Assembly: GCA_002928735.1 (NCBI GenBank)
Contig: PERL01000002.1
Span: 310,001 to 374,000, forward strand
Length of the DNA: 64,000 nucleotides
DNA from: Hyphomicrobium sp.
GTDB taxonomy: Bacteria > Pseudomonadota > Alphaproteobacteria > Rhizobiales > Hyphomicrobiaceae
Direction: 5' to 3'
The notes under the pieces are model-generated. The model saw nothing but the letters and a program-made list of their open reading frames with translations. It made no database searches and had not been told where the DNA came from. Below, piece by piece: positions 25,206 to 35,164 of the stretch (position 1 is its first letter; each line of letters begins with the position of its first letter). The position numbers and the translations under genes are program-made.

Positions 25206-27026
25206 TTGGCGCTCGACACGCAAGGGGTTCCGGCAACGAACGTGCTGACGGATTCGTTACGCGCGCTCACCCGGCGCGGGCTACGGCTCGTGCGGCGCGT
25301 GCAGCGGGTGCGTCCGTTCCGGTCGGCGTCGGCAAGCCTGACACGGCGCATCTTGATCGCCAATCTCGTCGGTCTCCTCGTGATGATCGGCGGCATCTAC
25401 TATCTCAGCCACTATCAGACTTGGCTGGTGGAGGCGAAAAAGGAGTCGCTGCGCACGCAGGGCGAACTTATCGCCGCAGCCATCGCCAGCGATGCGCGCA
25501 TCGAGCAGGGCAACATCGAGATCAATCTCGACAAAGCCAACCGGCCGGACAAGGCACGCGTGCCCTATCGCGACGATGGATTTTCTTCGTTGCAGCTTTC
25601 AATCCGGCCCGAGCGGGCAACGCCCATTCTTCGGCGCCTCATTCAACACACCAAGAACCGGGCGCGCATTTACGGTCGCGACGGGACGCTGATCGTCGAT
25701 ACAGCGACCCTGCTGACCAAGGGACAACTGGCGCGGCCGGCCGCGGGCGTGGAGCAGACGTCCAAGCCAAAGAACTTCTGGACGCGGCTTACGGCCGTAC
25801 TGATCGATAAGCATCTGCCGGTTTACAAGGAAATCGGGAACGCCAAGGGGACGTCCTATCCGGAAGTGCGTGCCGCGCTCGAAGGGACTGCCACGCCATT
25901 GCTGCTGCTCGACAAGGACGGCGAGCAAATCGTCTCGATGGCGGTGCCGATCCGGCGGGCGAACACGGTGTTAGGTGCTCTGCTTCTGTCGACGCGGCCG
26001 GGCGACATCGAGAAATCCCTCAACGAAGAGCGCTGGCGCATTGCGTTGCTCGCCGTGATCGCACTGATCGCGACGCTTGTATCGTCGCTCCTGCTGGCGC
26101 GGACCGTGGCCGAGCCGATCCGGCGTTTGTCGGACGCGGCCGACGAGGTTAGCCGAAACATCAACGCGCGCGCGCATTTGCCGAATTACGCGGACCGCAA
26201 CGACGAAGTGGGGCAGTTGTCGCGGGCGTTCACATCGATGACGGCGGCGCTTTACCGGCGTATCGAGTCGAGCGAGAGTTTTGCCGCCGACGTGGCGCAC
26301 GAACTGAAGAATCCTCTGACGGCTGCGCGGTCGACGGCTGAAAGCCTCGTCTATGCCAAGACGCCGGAACAGCGTGACGAACTGGTGCGCCAGATTCAAA
26401 ACGAGTTGAAGCGGCTGAACCGGCTGATTACCGACGTCTCAAATGCATCGCGGCTGGATGCAGAACTGGCACGGCAGGCGATGGTGCCGACGTTGATCAC
26501 GGACGTCGTGGACAGCGTGGCAAAGATCTTCCGCGATATTCTTTGCGAGGACGGACGCAGCGTGCGGGTGGCGGTCGATCCGGCCGTGGACTCGCAGACA
26601 CTGAAGGTGACGGGGCACGAGGGCCGGCTTGGGCAGGTGATCACCAATCTCGTCGACAACGCGGTGTCGTTTTCGCCATCGGATGGTGTGGTGGTGCTGA
26701 CGGTGAAGCAGACCGCGCAGCACGTCGAAATCACCATCGACGACGAAGGGCCCGGCATTCCCGAGGACCGTCTGGCGATCATTTTCGACCGGTTCTATAC
26801 GGACCGGCCGCAATCTGAAGCGTTGCGCGGCAAGAATTCTGGGCTTGGGCTCTCGATCTCGCGCGAGATCGTGCACGCGCACGGCGGAGAGGTATGGGCC
26901 GAGAACCGGCGGGCGCCGGGATCGGCGCCGGACAGCCGGCCGGTCGGCGCGCGGTTCGTCGTACGGCTGCCACGTCTCATTCAGACGGCGCGCGGAGGGT
27001 CTGGTGGCACCCATCGGCGCTACTGA
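25206..27026 (+). CDS. chvG: Sensor histidine kinase ChvG
   Basis: A 606-residue inner-membrane sensor kinase. A TTG start at 25206 follows GGAGAGG. A long basic N-terminus leads to membrane helix 1 (about 49-68), a periplasmic sensing domain (about 69-275, ChvG stimulus-sensing type), helix 2 (about 277-297), HAMP, HisKA with His365 in ADVAHELKNPLTAARS, and an HATPase domain with N box LVDNAVSFSP, G1 DDEGPGIPED and G2 GLGLSISREI. It phosphorylates ChvI. Its last 23 bases overlap the hprK start, so signalling and PTS genes are transcriptionally linked. Confidence 0.95.
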   Translation: MALDTQGVPATNVLTDSLRALTRRGLRLVRRVQRVRPFRSASASLTRRILIANLVGLLVMIGGIYYLSHYQTWLVEAKKESLRTQGELIAAAIASDARIEQGNIEINLDKANRPDKARVPYRDDGFSSLQLSIRPERATPILRRLIQHTKNRARIYGRDGTLIVDTATLLTKGQLARPAAGVEQTSKPKNFWTRLTAVLIDKHLPVYKEIGNAKGTSYPEVRAALEGTATPLLLLDKDGEQIVSMAVPIRRANTVLGALLLSTRPGDIEKSLNEERWRIALLAVIALIATLVSSLLLARTVAEPIRRLSDAADEVSRNINARAHLPNYADRNDEVGQLSRAFTSMTAALYRRIESSESFAADVAHELKNPLTAARSTAESLVYAKTPEQRDELVRQIQNELKRLNRLITDVSNASRLDAELARQAMVPTLITDVVDSVAKIFRDILCEDGRSVRVAVDPAVDSQTLKVTGHEGRLGQVITNLVDNAVSFSPSDGVVVLTVKQTAQHVEITIDDEGPGIPEDRLAIIFDRFYTDRPQSEALRGKNSGLGLSISREIVHAHGGEVWAENRRAPGSAPDSRPVGARFVVRLPRLIQTARGGSGGTHRRY

Positions 27027-27486
27027 GGGCGTGCTTTTGCACGGAACGGCGATCGCGCTTGGGGATCGCGCGGTGCTGCTGCGCGGACCGCCGGGGGCAG
27101 GAAAGTCGGATCTGGCGCTCAGGGCGCTGGCGGCTCCGCCGGGCCGTTTTTCCGAAGCAGCGTTTGAGCTTGTCGGCGACGATCAGGTGTTCGTGCGCCG
27201 CGCTGGCGGGCGGCTCATAGTTAACGCGCATCCACGGCTGGCGGGGCTCATCGAAGTCCGGGGGCTCGGTATTTTGCCGGTGCCGTACAGGGCCGAGGCC
27301 GAGCTTGTGCTCGTGACCGATCTGGTCGCCGGCGGGGACGTTGAGCGATTGCCGGACCCGTGGCCGGTGACCGACGTCTTAGGGGTGCCAGTGCCAGTGA
27401 TGCGCTTGGCCCCGTTCGAGGCGTCGGCGCCCTTGAAGCTTGCGCTTGCTCTGACGCAGCAGCCCTGGGTCGGCGTTGCAAATTAA
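27004..27486 (+). CDS. hprK: Short HPr kinase/phosphorylase
   Basis: A 160-residue protein equal to the C-terminal catalytic domain of HprK; the N-terminal domain found in Firmicutes is absent, as is normal in alphaproteobacteria. The P-loop is LLRGPPGAGKSDLALR (28-36) and later segments include FELVGDDQVFVRR and LIEVRGLGILPVPYR. It should phosphorylate the regulatory Ser of the HPr encoded downstream. The GTG start at 27004 has GGAGGG four bases upstream and lies inside the 3' end of chvG, in another frame. Confidence 0.92.
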   Translation: MAPIGATEGVLLHGTAIALGDRAVLLRGPPGAGKSDLALRALAAPPGRFSEAAFELVGDDQVFVRRAGGRLIVNAHPRLAGLIEVRGLGILPVPYRAEAELVLVTDLVAGGDVERLPDPWPVTDVLGVPVPVMRLAPFEASAPLKLALALTQQPWVGVAN

Positions 27487-27617
27487 GGACATCACCTGAG
27501 GCCACGCAACGCCAAGGGGCTTTTGCGAGACACCGAACAGTTGTAAGTCTGCCCGCCGCGATCAAAGCCTAGGCGTTCGCGCCCGCTTAATCCATCGCGT
27601 GGGCCAAGGAAGACCGG

Positions 27618-28022
27618 ATGATCGGACTTGTCATCGTCACGCATGGGGGACTCGCAACGGAGTTCCGCGCTGCGTTGGAACATATCGTCGGCCCGCAGAG
27701 CCAACTGGAGACGGTCGCCATCGGACCGGAGGACGACATGGCCCAGCGCCGTGGCGACATTCTGGATGCCGTGACGCGCGCCGACAGCGGCGAAGGCGTG
27801 ATCGTGCTGACGGATATGTTTGGCGGGACGCCGTCGAACCTTGCCATTTCGGTGATGGATGAAGCGCCGGTGGAAGTGATTGCCGGGATCAATCTACCGA
27901 TTCTCGTGAAACTTGCGTCGCTGCGGCGGGAACTGCCGATGGCGGAAGCCGTGGCGCGGGCGCGGGACGCGGGGCGCAAATACATAAAGGTCGCGAGCCA
28001 GGAATTGTCCGGCGAGAGTTGA
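27618..28022 (+). CDS. PTS EIIA of the mannose type (regulatory)
   Basis: A 134-residue EIIA(Man)-fold protein. The active-site His9 lies in MIGLVIVTHGGLATEFRAAL and the second conserved segment is VLTDMFGGTPSNLA. It accepts phosphate from HPr. No EIIB or EIIC permease gene is nearby, so this is part of the regulatory PTS of alphaproteobacteria rather than a sugar uptake system. AGGAAG precedes the ATG. It follows hprK by 131 bases and precedes HPr by 16. Confidence 0.93.
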   Translation: MIGLVIVTHGGLATEFRAALEHIVGPQSQLETVAIGPEDDMAQRRGDILDAVTRADSGEGVIVLTDMFGGTPSNLAISVMDEAPVEVIAGINLPILVKLASLRRELPMAEAVARARDAGRKYIKVASQELSGES

Positions 28023-28038
28023 GTGCGAGCGGCGACCG

Positions 28039-28344
28039 ATGCCTGAAATCAAAGACAGTCCGCAGCCTGAAGCGATCGTGACGGTGGTGAACCGTAAGGG
28101 TCTCCATGCGCGCGCGTCGGCGAAATTCGTCAAGTTGGCCGAGACGTTCAAAGCGGATGTGACCGTGACGCGGGATGGGCAAGCGGTCGGGGGATCGTCG
28201 ATCATGGGGCTCATGATGCTGGCGGCGGGACCGGGGTCGCAACTGCACATCCGGTGCGCGGGGCCCGAGGGACCGGAAGCGCTCGAAGCGCTGGTCGCGC
28301 TCGTCGAGATGGGGTTCGGCGAGGAATTGGCGGAAGAGGGTTAA
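28039..28344 (+). CDS. ptsH: HPr phosphocarrier protein
   Basis: A 101-residue HPr. The catalytic His23 lies in VVNRKGLHARASAKFVK, and Ser54 in GGSSIMGLMMLAAG corresponds to the regulatory Ser46 of Bacillus HPr, the target of HprK. It carries phosphate from EI (not in this window) to EIIA. Both phosphorylation sites are intact, so the hprK-EIIA-HPr set can form a full nutrient-sensing relay, next to ChvG/ChvI. Confidence 0.94.
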   Translation: MPEIKDSPQPEAIVTVVNRKGLHARASAKFVKLAETFKADVTVTRDGQAVGGSSIMGLMMLAAGPGSQLHIRCAGPEGPEALEALVALVEMGFGEELAEEG

Positions 28345-28421
28345 GCTCGGTCTGCCCACAGGCCGATCCGACATCGCGGCGTTGTTCAAGTTTCCACCCT
28401 CGTTCGCTCTGCCGGCCCGAT

Positions 28422-28466
28422 GGGTCCTCGGGACCCCGGCCTGCGCCTGGGCAGGCCAGCCCGAGG
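28422..28466. repeat. GC-rich nested palindromic element upstream of ahcY
   Basis: Three overlapping dyads are packed in 45 bases: GGGTCC-TCG-GGACCC (28422-28436), GGCCTG/CAGGCC (28438-28443 with 28452-28457), and CCTCGGG/CCCGAGG (28426-28432 with 28460-28466). The first and third cannot form together. It looks like the short intergenic palindromes scattered in alphaproteobacterial genomes, but an attenuator role for ahcY cannot be excluded. It sits in the 310-base gap 28345-28654, which has no gene. Confidence 0.45.
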
Positions 28467-28521
28467 ATGACGGCTGTGGGTGCGTTGCCTGGGTGGACCA
28501 TGCCGGCGAACGGCGGCTGGG

Positions 28522-28543
28522 ACATAAAGACTTGTTTATATGT
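28522..28543. promoter_or_regulatory. Candidate operator upstream of ahcY (SAH/SAM-regulator-like dyad)
   Basis: An AT-rich imperfect 22-base dyad, reading ACATAAAGAC on the left and GTTTATATGT on the right, stands out from the GC-rich surroundings 112 bases before ahcY. It resembles the ATATAAAGA-TCTTTATAT type sites that I recall for ArsR-type S-adenosylhomocysteine or SAM regulators of proteobacteria. The match is imperfect and the regulator is not in the window. Confidence 0.35.
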
Positions 28544-28654
28544 TGTTGCCTGCTTTCCGGGGGCGGGGTATAGGGGGCCGGAACGTGGGACCGGCGGCCT
28601 GGACGGCTGGCGGATCCGCAAGTTGTCTATTCATCCCCCGACCAGGAGCCCGGA

Positions 28655-30064
<1,410 letters not shown>

Positions 30065-30077
30065 GATTTACGGACGG

Positions 30078-30150
30078 CGCACCCGGGCATTGATCCGGGT
30101 GCGGCCAGACGTTTCAAGCGGCGCTGCCCCAGCGGGTGGCGCCGTTTTTT
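30078..30150 (+). terminator. Hairpin and intrinsic terminator after ahcY
   Basis: A 9-bp stem (30078-30086 with 30095-30103) comes first. A second hairpin, CGGCGC (30119-30124) with GCGCCG (30139-30144) and an inner CCC/GGG pairing, is followed directly by six Ts (30145-30150). The second is a proper rho-independent terminator and ends the ahcY transcript, so the next gene needs its own promoter in 30151-30357. Confidence 0.82.
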
Positions 30151-30357
30151 GTTGCGAGAGCGGCTACGTGTGGGGCGGCTGCACTGGTCAGGGGGGGCTT
30201 GGGTCCGCATAATCGGCGAAGCGATTCGCAGGGGCCCCGTACCGATTCGGCTGCAGGTCGTTTTCCCAGACTTTTCGAAGAGTTGCAGCCACTCCGGCGC
30301 AGCTTAGCCGTTTCAGACTCCGACCGTGGCCCCGCCCAGATCCCATGCCCAAACCCC

Positions 30358-32886
30358 ATGCGTAGCACCTACCGCGCCAAAATTGGTGGATCGCGCCTGG
30401 AGCTTGCCATGCTCCTCGTGGCGGCGATTTCGTGCGTTCTGGTGCTGACGCTAAACGTGAGCAGCGAGCGGACCCAGCAAGGGGCGGAGACGGCGGGTCT
30501 CAATGCCCTGCTCATCATGGTGCTGGCGGCGGTGGCGATCTTTGCCGCGGTGGCCACCATTCTCTCGGCTTACGCGGGATCGCGGCGGTCGCGCAATCAG
30601 CGCAATAATGAGTTGCAGGATCTGAGGCGGCGGCTGGCGTCGTCGGAGGCGCTGATCCGGGCGGAGCCGCAGATCCTCGTACATTGGGAACAGGGGCGCG
30701 GCCTGGAGATCGTGGCGCAGTCGCTGAGCGGCATCGCGGGGTTGCCGTCGAGCCATCAGGAGTTGCTGCGGTTCGGGATGTGGCTGGAGCAGAAGTCGGC
30801 GGCGGATTTGAAACTGGCGCTCGATGCGCTGTTTGCCGAGGGCCGGGCGTTCAACATGATCCTGCGGACGATGGCGGGCGGGCATCTGGAGGCGGATGGG
30901 CGGGCAGCGGGTAGCCGGGCCATTCTGCGGTTGCGCGATGTGGCGGGCTATAAGCGCGACCTGGGACTTATTCTCGATCATCAAAAGAAGATTGCGCGCG
31001 ATGTGCGGTCCAGCCGGGCGCTGCTGAACGCCTTGCCAAGCCCGGCGTGGCTGCGCGACGGCAACGGGCGGCTGACGTGGGTGAACAAGGCCTACGTGAC
31101 AGCCGTGGAGGCGGCGAGCGAGGCGGAAGTGATCGCGGCGCAGATCGAACTGTTGGAATCGCGCCAGCGGCGGGTCATCGAGCGCAAGAACAAGGCCGGT
31201 CAGGTTTACGAGGAGCGGCTGGGGCTGATCGCGGGCGGGGATCAGAAGGCGCACAAGGTGGTGGTGATCCCGCTGGCCGATGCGAGTGCCGGCGTCGCCA
31301 TCGACGTTGCGGCGCTGGAGCAGGCGCAGACGGCACTCGACCGGCAGATCGCGGCGTACGACCGCACACTCGACCGCGTGACGACCGCGGTGGCGATCTT
31401 CTCGGCCGACAGGCGCTTGACGTTCCACAACGAGGCGTACCGGACGCTGTGGCAACTCGATGAAGCATGGCTCAAGACCGGCCCGCAGGATGGGTCCATC
31501 CTCGACCGCTTACGCGAAGACGGACGGGTTCCCGATGTCGCGAACTACCGCGAGTGGAAGACGCGGCTGCTCTCCTGCTACGCCGACGTGAAAGAACTGG
31601 AAGACCTCTGGCACCTGAAAGACGGCCGCGTTGTGCACGTGGCGGCCGAACGCCGCCCGGACGGCGGCGTGACGTATTTCTATGACGACAAGACCGAAGC
31701 GCTGTCGCTAGAGCGGCGCTATGTGGCGCTGTCACGCGTGCAGGGCGAGACGCTGAACAATCTCAAGGAAGGCGTGGCGGTGTTCGGCACCGATGGCCGC
31801 CTGAAGCTGTTCAACAACGCGTTTGCGAAGATCTGGCGCATGTCGCAACGGGTGCTGGCCAGCACGCCGCACATCGACGAATTCGTCGGGAATGCGAAGG
31901 TCCTTTTCGACGATGGACACACATGGCAAAAAATCGTCAAGGCGGTGACGTCGTTCCAGGTGGCGCGCTCGCAGCTTGAAGGACAAATGGTGCGGCCCGA
32001 CGGCAGCGTGATCGATTATGCCGCCACGCCGTTGCCCGACGGCGGCATGCTGCTAACATTCGCCGACGTGACGGATGCCAAGGCGTTCGAGCGTACCCTG
32101 AGAGAGCGCAACGAGGCGCTCGTCGCCGCAGACAATCTGAAGAACCGCTTCATCGGTCACGTTTCGTACGAACTGCGCACGCCGCTGACCAACATCATCG
32201 GTTTCAGCGAACTTCTGGCAAGCCCGCACATGGGCGATCTCTCCCAGAAGCAGCGCGAGTATCTCGACCATATCTCGCAGTCGTCGACGTCGCTCTTGTC
32301 GATCATCGACGGCATTCTGGATTTGGCGACCATCGACGCTGGCACGATGGAGCTGAAGCTATCCATGGTGTCGCCGCGGGATGTGATCGATGCGACGATC
32401 CTGGCGCTCCGGGAGCGGGCCGTCAGCGCCGATCTGACGATCGATGTGGCGGTGGAGGATGGCGCCGCACCGTTCGAGGCGGACGAAGCGCGCGTGCGGC
32501 AGATCCTTTACAATCTCGTTGCAAATGCGATTGGCTTCTCCCGTTCGGGCGGTTTGGTGAAAATCGAGTGCTGGCGCGATGAGGGCGATATCGTGTTTGC
32601 CGTGGAGGATAACGGCATCGGCATTCCGCCCGAGCAGCAGGCCCGCGTGTTCGAGCGGTTCGAGAGCCGGTCACAGGGGTCCGAGCACCGGGGCGCGGGG
32701 CTCGGACTTTCCATCGTGAAGAGCCTTGTGGCGCTGCATCGCGGCCGGGTGAACCTCGACAGCAAGCCTGGAATTGGAACGCGCGTCACGGTACGGTTGC
32801 CCGTGCGGCCCGCCGGGTCGCAGCTTCTGGAGCAGCACGAGCACGAGCGCGCGCCCGCATATGCCAATAACTTGGACGCTTCCTAA
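30358..32886 (+). CDS. divL: DivL-type sensor kinase with Tyr in place of the phospho-acceptor His
   Basis: An 842-residue kinase with two membrane segments at about 17-35 and 50-70, a PAS-rich region (about 100-570, several PAS units including LLNALPSPAWLRDGNGRLTW and TAVAIFSADRRLTFHNEAYR), a dimerisation domain and an ATPase domain. The H box reads VSYELRTPLTNIIGF: Tyr604 stands where histidine kinases have the phosphorylated His. N box (LVANAIGFSR), G1 (VEDNGIGIPPEQ) and G2 (GAGLGLSIVKSL) are intact. This is the hallmark of DivL, which in Caulobacter reads DivK and tunes CckA-CtrA cell-cycle signalling. The ATG at 30358 is favoured; the same frame stays open 222 bases further upstream. Confidence 0.82.
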   Translation: MRSTYRAKIGGSRLELAMLLVAAISCVLVLTLNVSSERTQQGAETAGLNALLIMVLAAVAIFAAVATILSAYAGSRRSRNQRNNELQDLRRRLASSEALIRAEPQILVHWEQGRGLEIVAQSLSGIAGLPSSHQELLRFGMWLEQKSAADLKLALDALFAEGRAFNMILRTMAGGHLEADGRAAGSRAILRLRDVAGYKRDLGLILDHQKKIARDVRSSRALLNALPSPAWLRDGNGRLTWVNKAYVTAVEAASEAEVIAAQIELLESRQRRVIERKNKAGQVYEERLGLIAGGDQKAHKVVVIPLADASAGVAIDVAALEQAQTALDRQIAAYDRTLDRVTTAVAIFSADRRLTFHNEAYRTLWQLDEAWLKTGPQDGSILDRLREDGRVPDVANYREWKTRLLSCYADVKELEDLWHLKDGRVVHVAAERRPDGGVTYFYDDKTEALSLERRYVALSRVQGETLNNLKEGVAVFGTDGRLKLFNNAFAKIWRMSQRVLASTPHIDEFVGNAKVLFDDGHTWQKIVKAVTSFQVARSQLEGQMVRPDGSVIDYAATPLPDGGMLLTFADVTDAKAFERTLRERNEALVAADNLKNRFIGHVSYELRTPLTNIIGFSELLASPHMGDLSQKQREYLDHISQSSTSLLSIIDGILDLATIDAGTMELKLSMVSPRDVIDATILALRERAVSADLTIDVAVEDGAAPFEADEARVRQILYNLVANAIGFSRSGGLVKIECWRDEGDIVFAVEDNGIGIPPEQQARVFERFESRSQGSEHRGAGLGLSIVKSLVALHRGRVNLDSKPGIGTRVTVRLPVRPAGSQLLEQHEHERAPAYANNLDAS

Positions 32887-34414
32887 GGCCGCAGAGCCCG
32901 CCGTTCTCCGCGTTGCCCACCTGATTGCCCTGAAAATTCGTTCTGGCGATACGCTGGCGCTGTCCGGCGATCTCGGCGCGGGGAAGACGACGCTGGCGCG
33001 GGCTTTGATCCGCGCGGTATTGGCAGACCCCGAGGCCGAGGTCCCGAGCCCTACGTTCGCCCTGGTGCAAAGCTATGACGCACCGCGATTGTCCTTGGCG
33101 CACGTCGATCTCTACCGGTTGGCGGATGAGAACGAGGCGTTGGAGCTGGGCATCGCGGACCTAGCCGAGCGCGGCGCGGTCATCATCGAATGGCCGGAGC
33201 GTGCGCCGTCGCTGTTGGGGCCGGATCGACTCGATATCGCGCTGGCCGAGAGCAACGATGCGGACAACCGCGATGTGACGATCACGGCGCATGGAACATG
33301 GGTGGCGCGGCTGGAGCGGTTGCAGGAGATCGCGACGTTTCTGGCTCGGTGCGGGATCGCGGCGGGTGCGCCGGTTTCCTATCTGCAGGGTGATGCATCT
33401 GCCCGTGCTTATGCGCGGACGCTGCGCGACGGCGTGCCCGTTATTCTGATGGACTGGCCGCCGCAGCCGGATGGGCCACCGATCAAAGGTGGTTTGCCGT
33501 ATAGCCGGATCGCGCATCTGGCGGAGGGAACGGCCGCGTTCGAGAGTGTCGGCGGATTGCTGGCATCGGCTGGACTCGTCGTGCCGGAGACGTTTGCTGC
33601 CGATCATGCGCGCGGATTGATGCTGATTGGCGATCTGGGCGATCGCGTCTTTGGCGTGGAAGTCGGTAAGGGCACCGATCAGGAGACGATGTGGGCGGCG
33701 GGCACGGAGACGCTCGTTGCCATGCGCGTGCTCGATGAAGGCCGCGTGCGGGCTTGGAACGGAAGCGCCGGGCGCGCGGCGCCGGTCGGCGACTACGATC
33801 GCGGGGCCTATGAGATCGAGACGACGCTGGTGCCGGATTGGTATTGGCCGCTGGTGAAGGGTGGGCCTATTCCCGGGGACGTACGGGCGGCGTTCGACGC
33901 AGCGTGGGCGCCGGTGATCGACCGGCTATGCGCCGATCCGAGCAGGGGCATTTGCCTGCGCGATTATCATTCGCCGAATTTGCTGCATATGCCGGAGCGG
34001 GGCGGGGCGGCGCACAATCAAGTGGGGATCATCGATTATCAGGATGCGCTGATCGGGCATCCGGCGTTCGATCTCGTCTCGCTGTTGCAGGATGCGCGGC
34101 TCGACGTACCGGCGGACATCGAAGACCGCTTGTATGCGCGCTATGTGGCGGCCGTTGAGGCACGGGAACCGGGCTTTGACGCTGAGGCGTTCCGCTTTGC
34201 TTATGCGGCGCTCGGCGCGCAGCGCAACACCAAGATCCTCGGCATTTTCGCGCGGCTGTGGACACGGGATGGCAAGCCCCATTATCTGCGTCACATTCCG
34301 CGCATATGGAGCTATCTGGAACGGGGCCTCGCGCACCCCGACCTCAAGCCGGTGGCGCAGTGGTATGACACCCACTTTCCGGCAGCAGGGCGACGCGAGG
34401 CGCCGCAGGCCTGA
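32861..34414 (+). CDS. Fused TsaE ATPase and AmgK-like sugar phosphotransferase
   Basis: A 517-residue two-domain protein. Residues 1-150 are TsaE, the ATPase of the complex that makes threonylcarbamoyl-A37 in tRNA, with P-loop SGDLGAGKTTLAR (35-47), VPSPTFALVQ and HVDLYRLADENE. Residues about 165-500 are an aminoglycoside-phosphotransferase-fold kinase with ICLRDYHSPNLLHM and GIIDYQDALIGHPAFDL, matching AmgK, which phosphorylates MurNAc or GlcNAc at the anomeric position in cell-wall recycling. The fusion is common in this group. ATG at 32861 overlaps the divL end by 26 bases. MurU, the next enzyme of the recycling route, is encoded 23 bases downstream. Confidence 0.9.
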   Translation: MPITWTLPKAAEPAVLRVAHLIALKIRSGDTLALSGDLGAGKTTLARALIRAVLADPEAEVPSPTFALVQSYDAPRLSLAHVDLYRLADENEALELGIADLAERGAVIIEWPERAPSLLGPDRLDIALAESNDADNRDVTITAHGTWVARLERLQEIATFLARCGIAAGAPVSYLQGDASARAYARTLRDGVPVILMDWPPQPDGPPIKGGLPYSRIAHLAEGTAAFESVGGLLASAGLVVPETFAADHARGLMLIGDLGDRVFGVEVGKGTDQETMWAAGTETLVAMRVLDEGRVRAWNGSAGRAAPVGDYDRGAYEIETTLVPDWYWPLVKGGPIPGDVRAAFDAAWAPVIDRLCADPSRGICLRDYHSPNLLHMPERGGAAHNQVGIIDYQDALIGHPAFDLVSLLQDARLDVPADIEDRLYARYVAAVEAREPGFDAEAFRFAYAALGAQRNTKILGIFARLWTRDGKPHYLRHIPRIWSYLERGLAHPDLKPVAQWYDTHFPAAGRREAPQA

Positions 34415-34437
34415 GACGCCAAACCGTTTGAACGGAG

Positions 34438-35160
34438 ATGGATGTGATCGATACCGCGATGATCCTCGGCGCCGGTCTCGGCACCCGTATGCGGCCATTG
34501 ACCGATCTCGTGCCGAAGCCGCTGGTGCGGCTCAACGGCAAAGCGCTGATTGATCATGCGCTCGACCGGCTCGAGGCGGCTGGCATCACACGCGTCGTCG
34601 TCAACGTGCATTATCTCGCCGACAAGCTGGAAGCGCATTTGAAGGGGCGGACGAGTCCGGAGATTTTGATTTCGGACGAGCGCGGGAAATTGCTCGATAC
34701 GGGTGGCGGTGTGGTACATGCGCTGCCGCTCTTGGGCGACAAGCCCTTCATCATTCACAACGCGGACACGGCGTGGATTGAGGGGATTGGCGGATCGCTG
34801 TCGCGGATGATCGCGGCGTGGGACAGCGAACGGATGGACAGCCTGATGCTGCTGGCGCTGTCGTCTTCAAGCGTAGGGTACGACGGGCATGGCGATTTCA
34901 ATATGGATTCGGCTGGCGTGCTGACACGGCGGACGGAGCGGCGGGAAACGCCATTCGTATTTGCCGGCGTTTCCATTGCGCATCCGCGGATGTTTGCCGA
35001 TGCGCCGAAGGGAGCGTTTTCGCTGAACAGGGTTTGGGACCGGGCGATTGCCGACAAGCGGCTCTATGGCACGCGGCTTGATGGGATTTGGATGCATGTC
35101 GGCACGCCGGAGGCGTTGGCGGAAGCCGAAGCGCGCTTGAAGCTGGAACAGGTGCGCTAG
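34438..35160 (+). CDS. murU: Nucleotidyltransferase, MurU-like
   Basis: A 240-residue sugar-1-phosphate nucleotidyltransferase with the signature MILGAGLGTRMRPLTDLVPKPL, the nucleotide-binding IHNADTAWIEG and a conserved WMHVGTPEALAEAE C-terminus. Next to an AmgK domain it most likely is MurU, which makes UDP-MurNAc from MurNAc-1-phosphate in the peptidoglycan recycling path that bypasses new synthesis. It is followed after four bases by addB. The name rests on family plus context; another sugar substrate is possible. Confidence 0.82.
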   Translation: MDVIDTAMILGAGLGTRMRPLTDLVPKPLVRLNGKALIDHALDRLEAAGITRVVVNVHYLADKLEAHLKGRTSPEILISDERGKLLDTGGGVVHALPLLGDKPFIIHNADTAWIEGIGGSLSRMIAAWDSERMDSLMLLALSSSSVGYDGHGDFNMDSAGVLTRRTERRETPFVFAGVSIAHPRMFADAPKGAFSLNRVWDRAIADKRLYGTRLDGIWMHVGTPEALAEAEARLKLEQVR

Positions 35161-35164
35161 CGGC

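Noticed and set aside
28345-28654. SAH riboswitch upstream of ahcY.
   Set aside because: I could not find the conserved SAH aptamer core; only simple palindromes and an AT-rich dyad are there.
32158-32169. The His two residues before the Tyr in the H box of the DivL-like kinase as the real phosphorylation site.
   Set aside because: The conserved frame S-x-E-L-R-T-P-L puts the acceptor right after Ser, which is Tyr604; the His precedes Val-Ser and is out of register.
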